Of a DNA stretch of 39,806 bases, positions 1 to 8,731 are shown one piece after another. The notes below the pieces were generated by a model. It had not been told where the DNA came from. It did not search any database and saw only the letters and a list, made by a program, of their open reading frames with translations. The position numbers and the translations under genes are program-made. This DNA is from Patescibacteria group bacterium (GTDB taxonomy: Bacteria; Patescibacteriota; Minisyncoccia; Phycocordibacterales; Phycocordibacteraceae), in the NCBI GenBank assembly GCA_013815345.1, contig JACDGK010000005.1, forward strand, positions 27,374 through 67,179, read 5' to 3'. How positions within the stretch are numbered: the first letter of the stretch is position 1; every line of letters starts with the position of its first letter.

Positions 1-2040
1 CTGCGAAGCAGTCGCGTCTTGCGTGTTTGCAAAAAGCTTTTTTGAATCTTCAATAATCTCATCAGCGAGACGATGCCAGGCGTAGTGATAGAGCTTTTCC
101 GCGGCCATATACACGCGATACTCTTCGAGGTCGAGCGTTACGTCTTTCGCAAGGGAAGTGAATTCCATCCAGAGTGCCGCATCAGCTTCGTTCGGTATTG
201 AGTGCATGTCGACTCCTTCAGTGTTGTCGAGAATAAAACGTGTAATATTCCAAAGCTTATTCGCGAAATGCTTGTAGCCTTTGACTTTGTCTTCATCAAA
301 ACGAATGTCATTACCGATTGCGGTGCCCACGAGCAAACCCATACGAAGAGCGTCTGCGCCATATTTCTCGATCATATCGATTGGGTCAATGCCGTTTCCG
401 ATCGACTTGCTAAATTTACGTCCTTGCTTATCACGCACTAACCCGTGAATTAAAACTGTCTTAAAGGGAACCTGGCCAAGATGAAAACCACTCATGAGAA
501 TCATGCGGGATATCCAAAGTTGGAGAAGCTCATACGCAGGGGACATAAAGGATGTCGGATGAAATGTAGCAAGGTCTGATGTTTGCTCCGGCCAACCGAG
601 CGTTGAAAACGTCCACAGGGCTGAAGAAAACCACGTATCAAGCACATCGGATTCCTGTGCCCATCCGTCTCCTTCAGATGCTGCAATGCCGCAATAGATT
701 TCCTCTCCGCGATACCAGATAGGAATGCGATGGCCGAACCAGATTTGTCGGCTTATGCACCAGTCATGCAGATTACTGATCCAGTGAAAATACGTTTTTC
801 TAAATCCCTCTTGCTCCATGGTGATGTTCCCGCTCTCTACGGCAGTGCGCATAAGCGTTTTGAGCGTTGTGGTGCTGCCGCTTTCAATGCCGGTAATCTC
901 TGAATGAGGAATTTTAAATGGAGTATCCACTCCCACGAACCACTGAAGTTTTGGAAGTGGTTCAATAATGCCGCCAGTGCGCTCTGCAGTAGAAACGTTT
1001 TGTTGAACATCTTCCTCTTTTTCGAGAAGTCCTTCCGCACGAAGCCACTCTGCAACTATCTCCCGAGCGTCGGTTACTTTTAGTCCTTCGAGGCGACCGT
1101 TCACCGTCATCTTTGCGTATTCATTAATGACGATCCTATCTTTCGGAAGATCATGACGTTCTGCAATATACCAGTCGATCTGGCTATGTGCGGGAGTTAC
1201 GCCGAGCGCACCTGTGCCGAATTCTGGATCCACTTCTTTGTCCGCGATGATCGTTATGTGGAGCGGCACGTCGCAGAAGACCGCATCATATTCTTTGCCT
1301 ACGAATTCTTTGTACCGCGCATCCTCTGGGTGCACCGCCACAGCAACATCGCCGACTTTCGTCTCCAGACGAGTCGTCGCGATAGGAATAGGAAAGTCCT
1401 TACTGTATCTAAAAGTGTAAAGTTTCGCCGTACGTTCTTCATGCACGATCTCATCGTCTGAAATAGTCGTTTGACCTTTCGGGTCCCAGTTCACGATGCG
1501 ATTGCCTCGATAAATAAGTCCGGCAGCATACATTCGTTCAAAAGCCGTGAAAACTGCGTTATTGCGAGCATCGTCAAGTGTGTAGGCATACCGCGACCAA
1601 TCAAGTGAAGCGCCAAGACGGCGCACCTGACTTAGAATCGTGCTCTCGCTATCTTTAGCAAACTTCGACACACGCTGCACCAATTCTTCTCGTCCAAGGT
1701 CATGACGGCTTTTGCCTTCCTCTTTTTGTATATTCTTTTCAACACGTGCTTGAGTCGCAATGGCTGCTGAATCGGTGCCCGGAACCCACAACGCTTTTTT
1801 TCCACGCATACGCTGGTAGCGGATGACGGTGTCTTGAAGCGCGTCCTCGTAGGCATGCCCGATGTGAAGCACACCGGTCACGTTCGGTGGTGGAAGAGTA
1901 ATGGTGAAGCTCTCGGTGCGAGTTCCCGGCAAATTGTCAGGATTGAAATACCCGCTTTCTTCCCATGCACTATAGATGCGAGGCTCCGTCTCGGCGGAGT
2001 CATAGGGTTTAGAAAACTTCTCGAATTCTTGATGAGCCAT
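1..2040 (-). CDS. valS: Valyl-tRNA synthetase, 3' end cut by window edge
   Basis: Manual minus-strand translation from ATG at 2038-2040: MAHQEFEKFSKPYDSAETEPRIYSAWEESGYF...TLPPPNVTGVLHIGHAYEDALQDTVIRYQRMRGKKALWVPGTDSAAIATQ...; KFSKSIGNGIDP (KMSKS-like). Frame stays open to base 1, so it is absent from the ORF track. Confidence 0.95.
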   Translation of the reverse strand, partial: MAHQEFEKFSKPYDSAETEPRIYSAWEESGYFNPDNLPGTRTESFTITLPPPNVTGVLHIGHAYEDALQDTVIRYQRMRGKKALWVPGTDSAAIATQARVEKNIQKEEGKSRHDLGREELVQRVSKFAKDSESTILSQVRRLGASLDWSRYAYTLDDARNNAVFTAFERMYAAGLIYRGNRIVNWDPKGQTTISDDEIVHEERTAKLYTFRYSKDFPIPIATTRLETKVGDVAVAVHPEDARYKEFVGKEYDAVFCDVPLHITIIADKEVDPEFGTGALGVTPAHSQIDWYIAERHDLPKDRIVINEYAKMTVNGRLEGLKVTDAREIVAEWLRAEGLLEKEEDVQQNVSTAERTGGIIEPLPKLQWFVGVDTPFKIPHSEITGIESGSTTTLKTLMRTAVESGNITMEQEGFRKTYFHWISNLHDWCISRQIWFGHRIPIWYRGEEIYCGIAASEGDGWAQESDVLDTWFSSALWTFSTLGWPEQTSDLATFHPTSFMSPAYELLQLWISRMILMSGFHLGQVPFKTVLIHGLVRDKQGRKFSKSIGNGIDPIDMIEKYGADALRMGLLVGTAIGNDIRFDEDKVKGYKHFANKLWNITRFILDNTEGVDMHSIPNEADAALWMEFTSLAKDVTLDLEEYRVYMAAEKLYHYAWHRLADEIIEDSKKLFANTQDATASQ

Positions 2041-2065
2041 TCTTTAAAATATAGCAAAAGACGCT

Positions 2066-3283
2066 CTACTTTGCTCGTTGCGGGAGAGGCGCAGCAAGAG
2101 AAAGATTTCCGTCAGCCATCAGAGTGCCAGCTTCGACAAATTCAGTGTGGAGAAAACGATAGAAGCCTGCGAGACCGATCATAATCGCATTGTCGCCGGT
2201 AAGGCCGTCGGGAGGATACCGAAGATCAATATATGGTAAATCATTTTTCAATTTTTCTTCAAAACGTCGCCGAATATGAATGTTTGCTGAAACACCGCCG
2301 CCGATGGCGAGAGTTTGCGCTCGTGTCTCTTCGAGAGCCTTTACAGTCTTTGCGATCAGCACATCGGCGGCGGCGTCCTCAAACGCCCGTGCGAGTTGTT
2401 CTTTCTCCCGTTCCGACACCAGTGTCTTTTCTTTCAGTAAATTTTTCAGGGTGTACAACACCGCAGTCTTAAGTCCTGAAAATGAAAAATAATAATCCGG
2501 ACTATCGATCATCGGCCGTGGAAGTTTGAAGGAATTAGTCGAGGAATCTTCTCGATCCCGTTCCGCGAGTTTTGAAACCTCCGGTCCCCCAGGATAGGGA
2601 AGGTCGAGCATGCGGCCCACTTTATCAAATGCCTCACCCACCGCATCGTCACGAGTTTGTCCGAGCAGACGATAGGAAAGCCAGTTCTCCATGAGATCGA
2701 GCTCGGTGTGACCACCCGAAATAAGCAGACCGAGAATGGGTGTCTGCACATTCTCGATTGAGAGTAGGTTCTCCTCCACATCACGTTTTGCAAGCGCGAT
2801 CATAAAATGCCCTTCCATATGATTCACTGGCACCAGCGGAATATTCCACGCGAGCGAGAGTGCCTGTGCGAAATTAACGCCGACCCAAAGCGCAGGAGCA
2901 AGTCCAGGGCCATAGGTAACGGCGATCGCATCGATTGGTGGGCGCTCGACTCCTTCTATAAAATGTACGAAATGTTCTGTTAATCCCTCCTCTCGAAAAA
3001 GAAAATCACCAACTTTTACATACATATCGGGAGGAAATATTTGCGAATCTTCATGAAGCATCTCGGCTTCTTCTAGAGCTGAGTAAAGTAAGGGAACAAG
3101 ATTCTTTGCATGTTCTCTTTTTGCCACCGCCGGAAACACGCCACCGAACTCGCGATGGATTTCTATTTGTGAAAGAAGTGCATGCGATAGTACCTTAAAA
3201 GTAGCTGACTGTTCATCACCATCGCATTCGAGTATCGCTATGGCTGTTTCGTCGCAGGAAGTTTCAATCGCCAATATTTTCAT
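2066..3283 (-). CDS. tsaD: tRNA N6-adenosine threonylcarbamoyltransferase
   Basis: MKILAIETSCDETAIAIL... NHMEGH... SGGHTEL; Kae1/TsaD family motifs. Confidence 0.95.
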   Translation of the reverse strand: MKILAIETSCDETAIAILECDGDEQSATFKVLSHALLSQIEIHREFGGVFPAVAKREHAKNLVPLLYSALEEAEMLHEDSQIFPPDMYVKVGDFLFREEGLTEHFVHFIEGVERPPIDAIAVTYGPGLAPALWVGVNFAQALSLAWNIPLVPVNHMEGHFMIALAKRDVEENLLSIENVQTPILGLLISGGHTELDLMENWLSYRLLGQTRDDAVGEAFDKVGRMLDLPYPGGPEVSKLAERDREDSSTNSFKLPRPMIDSPDYYFSFSGLKTAVLYTLKNLLKEKTLVSEREKEQLARAFEDAAADVLIAKTVKALEETRAQTLAIGGGVSANIHIRRRFEEKLKNDLPYIDLRYPPDGLTGDNAIMIGLAGFYRFLHTEFVEAGTLMADGNLSLAAPLPQRAK

Positions 3284-4121
3284 TTTCTATTATTTTCCAC
3301 GGCATCTCTACATCTAGGGGTATTTGAAATCCTGCTGAAGCCGAGTGTCCATTTCCTCCATATTTTCGAGCAATTTCTGCTACATCTACTGTCCCATCAC
3401 TTCGGATAGAAACGCCGTATCCTTCAGGGTGCGCTGACACTACAAGTGCGATAGGTGGTTTTTCTTTATAGAGTACTTCCGCGACTGTGGATTTAAGGGT
3501 AATAAGCGGATGAGAATTGGCAAAGTAACATTCATAGCCTTCAAACGCTACAAGATTTGCTTTGCTTGCTGCATATTTTGCAAGAAGGCCGAAGTATTCC
3601 ATATACACTCGAGCCTTGATAAAAAACTCTTCACGCCCTTTTCGATCTTCCAATTGCTGCACTAATTGATCCCACGCTTCGAATTCATAGGGATTAACGA
3701 TGAGATAGGCGAGTACCGCACGAGTGTCAGGAAGAGCGAAACGGTATATATCATCGTCTTCGACAAAAAGAAGAAGAGCTGGTACGGGAGTATCGGGATG
3801 AAAATAGCGCCACGCTATGGTCGCACCAGAGTGATTATTATCAAATACGAATTCTGGCATGCTCTCGGTTACTGCTCGCACTCCAAGGTGATGATCAAGT
3901 ACCGTCACTGATTTTGCTTCGGCAACAATCTGATCCATAACCTCTTTCTCATAGCAGAAATCGACGAAAAATAGATGTGCTCCAGACAAGTCTTCTGGTA
4001 CCGGTCTTCCGTATTTTACGGGAAGATATTCAGCAGTATCGGCGAATTTTTTCCACGCGGCATAAGCGCCACCAAATCCATCAGGGCAGTTAGCGTGGTA
4101 CAGAATCATCGTACGTTCCAT
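3264..4121 (-). CDS. DHH-family phosphoesterase
   Basis: ILYHANCPDGFGGAYAAW, VLDHHLG, C-terminal GGNGHSASAGF (DHHA1-like); overlaps the tsaD start by 20 nt. Confidence 0.85.
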   Translation of the reverse strand: MERTMILYHANCPDGFGGAYAAWKKFADTAEYLPVKYGRPVPEDLSGAHLFFVDFCYEKEVMDQIVAEAKSVTVLDHHLGVRAVTESMPEFVFDNNHSGATIAWRYFHPDTPVPALLLFVEDDDIYRFALPDTRAVLAYLIVNPYEFEAWDQLVQQLEDRKGREEFFIKARVYMEYFGLLAKYAASKANLVAFEGYECYFANSHPLITLKSTVAEVLYKEKPPIALVVSAHPEGYGVSIRSDGTVDVAEIARKYGGNGHSASAGFQIPLDVEMPWKIIENENIGD

Positions 4122-4166
4122 CTCTCTGTTATAGCGTATTTGAGGACTTGAGGCGAGGAAAGGAAT

Positions 4167-4190
4167 ATCGCCGCGGCATGCCGCGGCGAT
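4167..4190. repeat. Perfect 24-nt palindrome ATCGCCGCGGCATGCCGCGGCGAT
   Basis: 12-nt half-sites are exact reverse complements; intergenic. Confidence 0.9.
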
Positions 4191-4208
4191 TAGTCGAACG
4201 TGAATCCC

Positions 4209-4352
4209 TCATTTGCGCTCTTTGTGTGTCTGCAACACAGCACGTACTCCAAAGAGTATCAACATCGGCCCAACGACTCCAAAAACGAGTACGGCAAAGC
4301 CGTTTTTTGGGTCTTCATTAAACCATGCGAGAAAAGAGTGAATTACTCCCAT
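4209..4352 (-). CDS. Small single-TM protein (47 aa), unknown function
   Basis: MGVIHSFLAWFNEDPKNGFAVLVFGVVGPMLILFGVRAVLQTHKERK; strong AGGAGG Shine-Dalgarno just upstream of the internal ATG at 4352. Confidence 0.55.
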   Translation of the reverse strand: MGVIHSFLAWFNEDPKNGFAVLVFGVVGPMLILFGVRAVLQTHKERK

Positions 4353-4477
4353 CGGAATATACCTCCTGGTTTCTAGCGTAAATGGTACCACTTCATAAAA
4401 ATGAATTTCATCTTCTGCACCTTTAGTGCACCCCAAGGGTACTGGATTTTCTAAGCCGCTTCGCTCCTAACAAAATC

Positions 4478-4554
4478 TGGTGCGCGGTGAGGAATTCGAA
4501 TCCCCGACCTTCTCAACGTCAATGAGACGCTCTAACCAGCTGAGCTAACCGCGC
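4478..4554 (-). tRNA. tRNA-Val(GAC), CCA encoded
   Basis: Minus: GCGCGGTTAGCTCAGCTGGTTAGAGCGTCTCATTGACGTTGAGAAGGTCGGGGATTCGAATTCCTCACCGCGCACCA; anticodon loop TTGACGT. Confidence 0.95.
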
Positions 4555-4602
4555 ATGAGCGAACCCTCGCAGGATAGCGTGTTTGAAGATACTATTCAAT
4601 AT

Positions 4603-5223
4603 ATGGAGATCGTACGGATTTCAGATACCTCGATACAGCACGCCGCCCAAAGGGCGGCGTCGGCTATGGCCGCTGGTTCACTCATTGTGTATCCGACCGA
4701 TACGCTCTATGGAATCGGGGTCGATCCTGCGAATCCTCAAGCACTCGCCCGAGTGTGGGCGTTAAAAGTGAGACAATCTAAAAAGCCAATTTCGATCATT
4801 GTTCCCGACATTGAGTCCATTGAACAGTATGCAGTTCTCAGTGATACGGCACATGCGTTTGCACAAAGATTTCTTCCGGGGGCACTAACACTCGTGCTAC
4901 CTGCAAAATCTACCGTTCCGAATGAAATCACCTTTAACAACTCAATTGGCATTCGCATTCCCAATGATGCATTTTGTCTTGAGCTCTCGCGAGCATTTGG
5001 CAAGCCTTTCACCGCCACAAGTGCAAACAGAAGCGGTCATCAAACAGCAACGAATCCACGCCTCATATTGGAGCAATTCGGGCCTCAGATGGAAGAAATT
5101 ACGCTCGCCGTCGAAGACGGCGAGCGTTCCGGCACTATTCCTTCAACCGTCGTCTCTTTTATTAATGACGTCCCCTACATTTTGCGTGAAGGTGCTATCA
5201 CTCGTGAAGAACTGGGTTTCTAA
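4603..5223 (+). CDS. tsaC: Threonylcarbamoyl-AMP synthase (Sua5/YrdC/TsaC family)
   Basis: GSLIVYPTDTLYGIGVDP..., KxRQSKKPISIIV, SANRSG, PSTVV. Start moved from 4555 to 4603 because 4555 abuts the tRNA-Val. Confidence 0.92.
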   Translation: MEIVRISDTSIQHAAQRAASAMAAGSLIVYPTDTLYGIGVDPANPQALARVWALKVRQSKKPISIIVPDIESIEQYAVLSDTAHAFAQRFLPGALTLVLPAKSTVPNEITFNNSIGIRIPNDAFCLELSRAFGKPFTATSANRSGHQTATNPRLILEQFGPQMEEITLAVEDGERSGTIPSTVVSFINDVPYILREGAITREELGF

Positions 5224-5224
5224 T

Positions 5225-5839
5225 TTAGGTTGCTGTATCCATCAGCTCCCACAAATACCAGCAAGCCACAGTACGATACGGTCGCCAATGCTTTGATAGC
5301 TGCTCCATTTTCTTTGCAACAGGCGGATTTTTCATCTTAAACAATTTTTGAAAACCTTTCTGTATAGCAAGGTCGCCGGTAGGAAGCACGTCGGGGCGGT
5401 AGAGCGTAAACATAAGAAACATATCCGCTGTCCATCGTCCGACGCCTTTGACGACGATCAAATGCTCTCGAATTTTTTCGTCAGTCATGTTTTTGAAATT
5501 GCTCGGGTCGATAGTGCCATCTAAGAAACGCCGAGCAAGGTCACGAAGGTAGCTCATCTTTTGTGACGAGAGACCCACTTTCCGAAGTTGGGTATCTTTT
5601 AATGTGAGTACTTCTTTTGGCGTAGGGTAGCGACTATCGGGAAAAAGCGTGAGAAACCGAGAAAGAATCGTTCCAGCAGCCTTTCCCGAAAGTTGTTGAT
5701 AGATTATGGAACGAATAAGGGAGTGGAAAGGATCAGCAGGGCGCTTGAAAGGCGGCCCTTTCTCGGTGAGCGCAATCATCGCAAGTCGTGGATCTTTCCG
5801 TAGATAAGCCAACGATTCCTCATAGAGTTTCTTCTTCAT
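5225..5839 (-). CDS. DNA-3-methyladenine glycosylase II (AlkA-like, HhH-GPD)
   Basis: IRSIIYQQLSGKAAGTIL..., VVKGVGRWTADMFLMF, LPTGDLAIQKG. Confidence 0.9.
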   Translation of the reverse strand: MKKKLYEESLAYLRKDPRLAMIALTEKGPPFKRPADPFHSLIRSIIYQQLSGKAAGTILSRFLTLFPDSRYPTPKEVLTLKDTQLRKVGLSSQKMSYLRDLARRFLDGTIDPSNFKNMTDEKIREHLIVVKGVGRWTADMFLMFTLYRPDVLPTGDLAIQKGFQKLFKMKNPPVAKKMEQLSKHWRPYRTVACWYLWELMDTAT

Positions 5840-5907
5840 GCGCTGATTGTCTCATAAGAAAGCTCTTCATGCCCATTTCGTATACAATACCCACATCACT
5901 CTTTCGT

Positions 5908-6741
5908 ATGAGCATCTCATCAACTATTCCTCCGTATGTCGTGCTCCACAAGAAGCGGGGCGAAACGCCCCTCGAGACACTGGAAGCGTGGAAGTCACAG
6001 CATTCCGCTCTCGCAGGTATTCCTACGTCATACGCGGGTCGGCTTGATCCTATGGCGGAAGGGAAGCTGCTGGTGTTGCTGGGAGATGAGTGCAAAAAAC
6101 AAGACCAATATACGAAGCTCGATAAAGAGTATGAAATTGAGGTGCTACTTGATATGAAAACTGACACGGGAGATGTGTTAGGAATAGGAGAGTACGGCGG
6201 GAAGGTAACGTTCCCGGATCGGGCCGCTTTGCGGCCCGTCCTCTCTCACGAGCTCGGTCCTCGCTCACATCGCTACCCGATCTTTTCTTCGAAAACCGTA
6301 AATGGCAAGCCCCTTTTTCTGTATGCGCTTGAAGGAACCTTGAGTGAGATAACAATTCCCGAGCATATTGAAACCATCTATCGAATCATTCATGAGAATT
6401 CATATCGTCTCTCCACGATCGAGCTTAAGAAACGCCTTGATGAATTACTTGCGCACATTCCTCGCAGTGACGAGCCATCAAAGATTCTTGGCGCAGACTT
6501 TAGGCAAGATGCAGTGCGCGCTCGCTGGAACGAAATTTTTAAAACACTTCCGAATCGTCAGTTTGAAATCCTAAAACTTCGCGTGATCTGCGCTTCTGGC
6601 TCATACATGCGTACGCTTGCTGAACGCATCGGCACCTCGCTGGGCACTACGGGTCTCGCTCTCTCAATCAATCGAACAAAAATAGGGAAGTTCACGTCAC
6701 TAGGCCCCGTCAATTTTTGGTCAAAACAATATACCGCTTAG
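5908..6741 (+). CDS. truB: tRNA pseudouridine(55) synthase with an internal insertion
   Basis: VVLHKKRGETPLETL..., YAGRLDPMAEGKLLVLLG, VNGKPLFLYALEG, CASGSYMRTLAERIG. ATG at 5908 chosen. Confidence 0.92.
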   Translation: MSISSTIPPYVVLHKKRGETPLETLEAWKSQHSALAGIPTSYAGRLDPMAEGKLLVLLGDECKKQDQYTKLDKEYEIEVLLDMKTDTGDVLGIGEYGGKVTFPDRAALRPVLSHELGPRSHRYPIFSSKTVNGKPLFLYALEGTLSEITIPEHIETIYRIIHENSYRLSTIELKKRLDELLAHIPRSDEPSKILGADFRQDAVRARWNEIFKTLPNRQFEILKLRVICASGSYMRTLAERIGTSLGTTGLALSINRTKIGKFTSLGPVNFWSKQYTA

Positions 6742-6765
6742 AAAATTAGAAATAATATAAAATGA

Positions 6766-6792
6766 AACCCCGCAACCAAATGGTGCGGGGTT
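6766..6792. terminator. GC-rich hairpin between convergent genes
   Basis: AACCCCGCA..TGCGGGGTT stem with ACC/GGT extension between truB (+) and the 6835 gene (-). Confidence 0.6.
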
Positions 6793-6834
6793 CTCGATTT
6801 AAGGTTAGATCGAGTAAACCTTTGTGTTGATGCT

Positions 6835-7803
6835 TTACGTGCTCAGAGGAGTGAACTTGCCGAGCGTGTTGATCTTATCGGTGTGAACCGAATAGACCAG
6901 CATCTTGCCGGACGCGTCGACGCCCTTCACCGCCACATAGGTGCCTTCATTGAGTCCAGCCGTTCGTGCCTCGCGGATTTTGTCCATGGAGCCGTAGAGC
7001 TGCACTTCGAAGGCAGCGTTATCCATCTCGATGAAAGTGCTCCCAATCGGGCGCACGGCCACGGCAGTGGATACGGCCGTCTTCGGCCTTTCGGCGGTGA
7101 CGAATGCCGCGAAACCCTTTGAGGGATTCCTGCCGCGTTCCTTCGTGACCTTGAAGGATTCGATCGGAGTTCCGATCTCGCCCTTTGCCCCGATGGAGTC
7201 GACGACGACGACGTGGACGCCGTTCGAGCACGAGGGCCACTCGGATTCGAGCAGCGGTATGCCGTACCGCTTTTGACCGTCTGCCGTGAAGCAGGTGATC
7301 TGACCTCGCGCCAGCATGGTGCGGACTCGCAGCTCACGTGCGGCCGCACGGACTTCAGCCGCCGCCGCTTGAGCAGCTTCCTGCTCGGCACGCAGACGGG
7401 CTTTGTCGGCCAGTGCGATTTTTTCCTCCGTGGAGGAAAGATGGCACTCCCGACCGAGGTAGTCCGCGGCGGCCCTTTTGAGACGAATGGTCTCTCGAAG
7501 GCCGATTTGCTGCGAGCCTGCGAGCTTGGAGAACGGAATGACCCGCTCCACCTTGCCGCACCTGCCTGAGCCGGTGAGCGCGATGACGGGATTGTCGCCC
7601 GCCATCGCGAGCACGCCGACGCCGAAGAAGCTTTCCTGTCGAAACGTCCAAAGAATCTTATCCTTCGGGTCCAGAACCTTGGCGACCACGAAGGGCAGAT
7701 GATTGAACTTCGTGCTCCTGATCATCTCGAGGGTGAAGACGGCACCGGCCGCCTGAATCGTGCCCCTTTCCACTTCGTGGGTCGGGGTATCCAGGATCGC
7801 CAT
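6835..7803 (-). CDS. Hypothetical protein, locally GC-rich gene
   Basis: Long ORF; ATG at 7803 preferred over the TTG at 7827; MAILDTPTHEVERGTIQAAGAVFTLEM...; family not recognised. Confidence 0.75.
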   Translation of the reverse strand: MAILDTPTHEVERGTIQAAGAVFTLEMIRSTKFNHLPFVVAKVLDPKDKILWTFRQESFFGVGVLAMAGDNPVIALTGSGRCGKVERVIPFSKLAGSQQIGLRETIRLKRAAADYLGRECHLSSTEEKIALADKARLRAEQEAAQAAAAEVRAAARELRVRTMLARGQITCFTADGQKRYGIPLLESEWPSCSNGVHVVVVDSIGAKGEIGTPIESFKVTKERGRNPSKGFAAFVTAERPKTAVSTAVAVRPIGSTFIEMDNAAFEVQLYGSMDKIREARTAGLNEGTYVAVKGVDASGKMLVYSVHTDKINTLGKFTPLST

Positions 7804-7840
7804 GCTGACGAAACCCGAAAAGGGCAATATGCCGCTAAAG

Positions 7841-7869
7841 GCTATACATTATTGAAAAATAAAAGTCAA
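7841..7869 (-). promoter_or_regulatory. Predicted sigma70-type promoter for the 6835-7803 gene
   Basis: Minus: TTGACT (7864-7869) - 17 nt - TATAGC (7841-7846). Confidence 0.6.
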
Positions 7870-7870
7870 G

Positions 7871-7942
7871 TGACCCCACGGGGAATCGAACCCCGATTTC
7901 AGCCGTGAAAGGGCCGCGTCCTAACCGTTAGACGATGGGGCC
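7871..7942 (-). tRNA. tRNA-Glu(TTC), CCA not encoded
   Basis: Minus: GGCCCCATCGTCTAACGGTTAGGACGCGGCCCTTTCACGGCTGAAATCGGGGTTCGATTCCCCGTGGGGTCA; anticodon loop CTTTCAC. Confidence 0.95.
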
Positions 7943-7962
7943 TTCTAAAAGGCACGCACTAG

Positions 7963-8002
7963 GCCATCCTAGCATTTTTATACGCAGAAATGCTAGGATG
8001 GC
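7963..8002. promoter_or_regulatory. 15-bp inverted repeat between divergent tRNAs, candidate bidirectional extended -10 promoter
   Basis: GCCATCCTAGCATTT-N10-AAATGCTAGGATGGC; places TGCTAGGAT (TGn-TAnnnT) on both strands. Confidence 0.5.
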
Positions 8003-8008
8003 TCTACT

Positions 8009-8093
8009 GGAGAGGTGGCAGAGTGGTCGAATGCACCGGTTTCGAAAACCGGCGTGCCGCAAGGTACCGGGAGTTCGAATCTCCCCCTCTCCG
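8009..8093 (+). tRNA. tRNA-Ser(CGA)
   Basis: GGAGAGGTGGCAGAGTGGTCGAATGCACCGGTTTCGAAAACCGGCGTGCCGCAAGGTACCGGGAGTTCGAATCTCCCCCTCTCCG; long variable arm; anticodon loop TTCGAAA. Confidence 0.95.
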
Positions 8094-8106
8094 CCCGAGT
8101 ATATTT

Positions 8107-8724
8107 ATGGTTAAAATTTACCTAGCTCGACACGGACAAGACGAAGACAATGCTGCTGGCATTTTAAATGGTCGTAGAGACGCTCCGCTTACACCTCTTG
8201 GTCTTGAGCAAGCAAAAGTTTTAGCGCAAACGATACAAGATCGTAATCTTGATATAACAAAAATATATAGTTCTCCCCTCCAGAGAGCTTATGAAACTGC
8301 AGTAATAGTCGCCGATACGTTACAGATTGAGATACCTCAAAAGACTGATCTCCTCATTGAAAGGGATTTCGGAATAATGACTGGAAAACACATTACTGAA
8401 ATTGAGACGCTTTGCAGTTCTGAAATAATAAAATCAGATCCGATAATTTATTTTCTTTCGCCACAAGAAGCGGAAACATTTCCGCTACTCATTGAGAGAG
8501 CAAAAAAGATTCTAACGTGGCTTAATGAAATTAATACTGACAAAAACATCCTGTTGGTCTGTCATGGTGATATTGGCAAGATGTTGTATGCCACTTTTTA
8601 TAACCTACACTGGAAGGACATTTTAATTGAATTTCACTTTGGCAATTCAGAAATACTTTTGCTTTCGGAAAACACACCAATCGAGGAACGCCATGTACAT
8701 AAAGTAGAGCAACATAATCATTAA
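8107..8724 (+). CDS. Histidine phosphatase superfamily protein (phosphoglycerate mutase-like)
   Basis: [36 protein letters not shown]..., [23 protein letters not shown]-track start at 7990 runs through the tRNA and is rejected. Confidence 0.88.
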   Translation: MVKIYLARHGQDEDNAAGILNGRRDAPLTPLGLEQAKVLAQTIQDRNLDITKIYSSPLQRAYETAVIVADTLQIEIPQKTDLLIERDFGIMTGKHITEIETLCSSEIIKSDPIIYFLSPQEAETFPLLIERAKKILTWLNEINTDKNILLVCHGDIGKMLYATFYNLHWKDILIEFHFGNSEILLLSENTPIEERHVHKVEQHNH

Positions 8725-8731
8725 ATATAGT

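Noticed and set aside
7990-8106. ORF-track N-terminal extension of the phosphatase gene
   Set aside because: It reads through tRNA-Ser; the real start is the ATG at 8107.
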